A program made the translations under genes and the position numbers. A stretch of DNA of 64,000 bases, from NCBI GenBank assembly GCA_000509105.1, contig BAIF02000002.1:1-64000 (forward strand). Reading direction: 5' to 3'. Below are positions 62,324 to 64,000 of this stretch, piece after piece. The first letter of the stretch is position 1. Every line of letters begins with the position of its first letter. This stretch comes from Clostridiales bacterium VE202-21 (lineage in GTDB: Bacteria; Bacillota; Clostridia; Lachnospirales; Lachnospiraceae). The notes below the pieces were generated by a model. The model did not search any database, had not been told where the DNA came from, and worked only from the letters and a program-made list of their open reading frames with translations.

Positions 62324-62413
62324 ATGTACGTTACATGGAGTGATCTATTCACTTTTGTAATAATGCTAATCGCTATAATAACCCTTGTCAGAAATGATAA
62401 GCACAAAAAATAG
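62324..62413 (+). CDS. Type I toxin, holin-like
   Basis: A 29-residue peptide MYVTWSDLFTFVIML...NDKHKK: polar start, one transmembrane helix (FTFVIMLIAIITLV), basic tail. It is of the Hol_Tox/TxpA-like group. AAAGGGG lies 9 bp upstream. A promoter-like region precedes it at about 62229-62260. Below the size limit of usual gene finders. Confidence 0.75.
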   Translation: MYVTWSDLFTFVIMLIAIITLVRNDKHKK

Positions 62414-62499
62414 CGCCCTCACCCGCGAAGTGTAGCGCTATTTTGTAATACATATTTGCCGAGGTGACTAGGTTTCAGCTAGCTTTCGGCTCCCTTGTT
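62404..62499 (-). ncRNA. Antisense RNA antitoxin of element 2
   Basis: Inferred from a consensus promoter (next entry) and an intrinsic terminator (ATAGCGC/GCGCTAT followed by T6) that overlaps the toxin gene 3' end. Length about 95 nt. Its promoter and leader resemble those of the toxin in mirror orientation. Confidence 0.7.
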
Positions 62500-62505
62500 A
62501 AGTAT

Positions 62506-62534
62506 ATTATAGTCAATATTACGGATCCTGTCAA
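62506..62534 (-). promoter_or_regulatory. Consensus promoter of element 2 antitoxin RNA
   Basis: -35 TTGACA (62534-62529), 17-bp spacer, -10 TATAAT (62511-62506): a perfect match to the sigma-A consensus. Confidence 0.8.
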
Positions 62535-62596
62535 TATATCTTCCAACTATCCCAAAGCCCACACCCGCACCGTGGAAGGATGGAAGGAGAATATAG

Positions 62597-63760
62597 ATGG
62601 CACTGATAACATGCCCGGAATGCACCGGAAACATATCTGACAAAGCGTTATTCTGCCCGCATTGCGGCTTTCCATTGCAGGAGCAACCAACTCCTACTCG
62701 TAAGACCAAACGCACCGGAAAGCGCCGTCCAAACGGCACAGGAACCATTGTCCTCATAAAGGGCAAGAAAAAGAACCGATACCAGGTACGGGTCAATACC
62801 CGGATCGATGATCGGGGCTATCCGATTTATGATGTTCTGGGGAACTTCCCGGATCAGATATCGGCAGACATCGCCCTGGCCGAATACAACAAAGACCCTT
62901 ACGACCCAGCAAACCGCCAGAAACCTTTTCAAGAAGTGTTTGAGGACTGGTACAAATGGAAGTTCAAGAAGCCTGTAGACGCAAAGGGCAAGAAAACCAG
63001 CTCCCAATATTGCAGTGTGGCAGCATTTAAGCACTGCGAAAATCTCCACGACTGCGTAATGTCCAAATTACAGGCCACAGAGCTACAGGAGATCCTTGAC
63101 AGGGAAGACTTATCACACTCCACGCTGGAGCATATAAAAAATCTGTTCAATCAAATGTACAAGTATGCGCTGCAATTCGGGATCGTGGCAAAGAACCTCT
63201 CAGAATTTGTTCAGATAGGCAAAGAGGATGATACCGAACCCGGCGTACCATTTACCGATGATGAGCTTGACCTTCTCTGGAAGAATAAAGATCGGCCTTT
63301 TGTCGATACCATCCTCATATACTGTTACTCCGGCTGGAGGCTCAATGAACTGGCCCGGATGCCGCTGAAAGATATCGACCTGGTTAATCGGACATTCACC
63401 GGGGGACTGAAAAACAAATACAGCCGCAACCGGACTGTACCAATACATTCCAAAATTATCGACATGGTGGCAGCCAGGTATGACCCTAAGTTCAAAAGCC
63501 TGATATACCACAACGGAATGAAAGATATATCTGAGGCAGACTACAGGGAAGAATTCAATCAAGCGCTGTTGGATTGCGGGATCACGGAACCTCACACCCC
63601 GCACGACTGCCGGCATACCTGTAATACTCTGCTGGATAACGCGGAAGTGAACCGGGTAGCCCGGTACAAAATTATGGGGCACGCGGGGAAGGATATCAAC
63701 GAGAAGGTATATGCCCACAAGGATATCAACCAGCTCCGCAAAGCAATTGAGAAAATTTAA
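62597..63760 (+). CDS. int: Tyrosine integrase with N-terminal zinc ribbon
   Basis: A 387-residue integrase. An N-terminal zinc ribbon (CPECTGNISDKALFCPHCG, residues 6-24) is followed by a basic linker, a core-binding domain and the catalytic domain with SGWRLNEL, PHDCRHT, GHAGKD and the tyrosine in VYAHKD. AAGGAG site. It ends 50 bp before attR. Confidence 0.93.
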   Translation: MALITCPECTGNISDKALFCPHCGFPLQEQPTPTRKTKRTGKRRPNGTGTIVLIKGKKKNRYQVRVNTRIDDRGYPIYDVLGNFPDQISADIALAEYNKDPYDPANRQKPFQEVFEDWYKWKFKKPVDAKGKKTSSQYCSVAAFKHCENLHDCVMSKLQATELQEILDREDLSHSTLEHIKNLFNQMYKYALQFGIVAKNLSEFVQIGKEDDTEPGVPFTDDELDLLWKNKDRPFVDTILIYCYSGWRLNELARMPLKDIDLVNRTFTGGLKNKYSRNRTVPIHSKIIDMVAARYDPKFKSLIYHNGMKDISEADYREEFNQALLDCGITEPHTPHDCRHTCNTLLDNAEVNRVARYKIMGHAGKDINEKVYAHKDINQLRKAIEKI

Positions 63761-63810
63761 TTTTAGCCATGAATGCAGCCTTACCCGCTGTACTCATGGC
63801 TTTTCTATTA

Positions 63811-63830
63811 GAATTTTATTAGTACTGTTT
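63811..63830. other. attR of element 2
   Basis: GAATTTTATTAGTACTGTTT, matching attL at 55492-55511 at 18 of 20 positions (AGxATTTTATTAGTxCTGTTT). Confidence 0.6.
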
Positions 63831-63931
63831 ATCCTCAGGAACACCCATTTTACGCCATTCCTCTCCCTGTAGCTTTTAAAAATTTCTTAAATTATTATTC
63901 ATCTTCTTCCGCTTCCGGCCGCCCCGGCCCT

Positions 63932-64000
63932 TATCTCAAAGCCTCCCTCTCCACCTCACTCGTCCAGGTCCTGTTAAAAGCCTCAAGCCCCACATGGTGA
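63932..64000 (-). CDS. Sigma-70-family factor, C-terminal fragment (cut by window edge)
   Basis: The last 22 residues and stop codon are encoded: HHVGLEAFNRTWTSEVER then EALR. This matches the tail of the sigma factor at 42941-43825 (HHIGLESFRRTWTSEVERD). The rest of the gene lies beyond the right edge. Confidence 0.8.

Larger units (their letters stand above)
55492..63830. mobile_element. Integrative element 2 (about 8.3 kb), capsid-carrying satellite-like
   Basis: Bounded by the near-identical 22-bp att repeats next to an integrase. Gene order from the right: integrase, type I toxin-antitoxin, hairpin array, CI repressor (+); then Cro-like, HTH, replication ATPase, small genes, scaffold, major capsid and three small genes (-). 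No terminase, portal, protease or tail genes are present. Confidence 0.75.

Noticed and set aside
55368..63895. AAATTTCTTAAATT repeated at about 55368 and 63880 as alternative element 2 boundaries
   Set aside because: It is A/T-rich and lies farther from the integrase; the 22-bp AGxATTTTATTAGTxCTGTTT repeat, next to both ends of the gene block, is the better candidate. It remains possible that it marks a larger element.
1..64000. tRNA and rRNA genes
   Set aside because: None could be recognised by eye on either strand; a covariance-model scan would settle it.

Overview
The window is a low-to-mid GC Firmicute chromosome, most likely an anaerobic, spore-forming Lachnospiraceae (Clostridium scindens/Dorea-like). 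The evidence is the sporulation block yabP-yabQ-divIC-spoIIE-like, a CotS-type coat kinase, strong AGGAGG ribosome binding sites, an ADP-dependent sugar kinase and the style of the mobile elements. No rRNA, tRNA or CRISPR array was seen. Species assignment is inference.

Layout. 0.15-2.3 kb: DUF1015 protein and a SEC-C-tagged methionine aminopeptidase (+). 2.4-4.4 kb: radical SAM protein, an ECF S-component and pyridoxamine kinase, probably a vitamin B6 salvage pair (-). 4.8-12.9 kb: a sugar-uptake and catabolic locus (-) with binding protein, two permeases, class II aldolase, ADP-dependent sugar kinase, second aldolase, RpiR regulator and D-lyxose isomerase; the kinase and the regulator each carry a one-base frameshift. 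13.4-17.5 kb: GH2 and GH13 glycosidases. 17.5-25.5 kb: the housekeeping block hup-rqcP-yabP-yabQ-divIC-spoIIE-like-tilS-hpt-ftsH, interrupted between spoIIE-like and tilS by two very large palindromes. 25.7-35.3 kb: phosphoglucomutase, CotS kinase, CCA transferase, a YhaN/SbcCD-like pair, asnS and an oxidoreductase.

35.73-47.43 kb: integrative element 1 (about 11.7 kb) between 23-bp direct repeats. It has a tyrosine integrase, a P4-type primase-helicase next to an iteron-rich probable origin, a sigma-70-like factor, small unknown proteins, a Uma2 nuclease, an RHH regulator and a type I toxin-antitoxin. It sits between an orphan preQ1-I riboswitch unit and the promoter and riboswitch of queT. 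47.6-55.3 kb: queT, a membrane-anchored C39-like protein, a methyltransferase and a two-component system.

55.49-63.83 kb: integrative element 2 (about 8.3 kb). It has a zinc-ribbon integrase, a CI/Cro-type switch, a replication ATPase whose Walker A region has no ordinary start codon, a second type I toxin-antitoxin, a dense hairpin-array RNA candidate, and a phage scaffold plus major capsid gene behind their own promoter and structured leader, with no terminase, portal or tail genes. It looks like a minimal capsid-carrying satellite and is the best candidate here for an undescribed system. The last 69 bases encode the C-terminus of another sigma factor paralogous to the one in element 1, so a further element probably begins beyond the right edge.
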